DNA from: Sphingobacteriales bacterium
GTDB lineage: Bacteria; Bacteroidota; Bacteroidia; Chitinophagales; Chitinophagaceae
Assembly (NCBI GenBank): GCA_004294195.1
Contig: REAQ01000173.1
Coordinates: 1 to 5,271 of the forward strand
DNA length: 5,271 nt
Direction of reading: 5' to 3'
The translations under genes and the position numbers were made by a program. Positions 5,218 to 5,271 of the stretch are shown here, one piece after another. The notes beneath the pieces are model-generated. The model saw only the letters and a list, made by a program, of their open reading frames with translations, ran no database searches and had not been told where the DNA came from. How positions within the stretch are numbered: position 1 is the first letter of the stretch; every line of letters starts with the position of its first letter.

Positions 5218-5271
5218 TTTGACAATTTGATAATGCGGCAGACGCTTCGCGAGGCATTGGGCATTAGGCAC
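5218..5271. other. Non-coding tail with short repeats, cut by the window end
   Basis: After the stop codon of the TonB-like gene (TAA 5215-5217) the sequence shows AATTTGAC and AATTTGAT in tandem (5216-5223, 5224-5231), then, near the end, GGCATTG, GGCATTA and the start of a third GGCA copy (5253-5270). TAATGC (5231-5236) is complementary to GCATTA (5261-5266), so the segment could fold into a hairpin and serve as a terminator. There is no gene-sized open frame. It may be the first part of a longer intergenic repeat tract that continues outside the window. Confidence 0.4.

Overview
The window looks like chromosomal DNA of a Bacteroidota bacterium, most likely of the Chitinophagaceae or a close relative. 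The evidence is a SusC-type N-terminal domain (carboxypeptidase-regulatory-like fold followed by DEVVIVGYG), an ECF sigma factor coupled to a TonB-tailed membrane protein, promoter-like TTTG / TAnnTTTG elements, and weak Shine-Dalgarno signals. I did not search any database, so the taxonomic call is an inference.

Layout from left to right. (1) The start of a leftward gene with a GTG start (73 to beyond position 1) encodes a hydrophobic N-terminus and overlaps the end of the next gene. (2) A leftward YkgJ-type cysteine-cluster protein lies at 66-572. (3) A 65-bp divergent intergenic gap holds a good promoter candidate for the leftward pair. (4) xerD, the chromosome-dimer-resolution recombinase, runs rightward at 638-1543 with all six catalytic residues. 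(5) A 181-bp convergent gap (1544-1724) is nearly filled by an unusual element: nine copies of an 8-bp unit, an 18-nt loop, and nine copies of the reverse complement, forming a stem of about 73 bp. (6) A leftward secreted protein at 1725-3599 joins a SusC-like N-terminal domain to a YfbK-like von Willebrand A domain. (7) After a 65-bp divergent gap come a rightward ECF sigma factor (3665-4249) and, overlapping it by 4 bp at a GTGA junction, a single-pass membrane protein with a TonB-like C-terminus (4246-5217), a likely anti-sigma factor. (8) The last 54 bases are non-coding and begin another short repeat tract that leaves the window.

Working model. The left half is housekeeping (XerD, a metal- or Fe-S-binding protein). 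The right half reads as a candidate trans-envelope signalling module: sigma factor in the cytoplasm, TonB-tailed membrane regulator, and a divergently transcribed periplasmic or outer-membrane vWA protein carrying a TonB-box-like strand but no beta-barrel. The partnership is inferred from gene order and domain content only.
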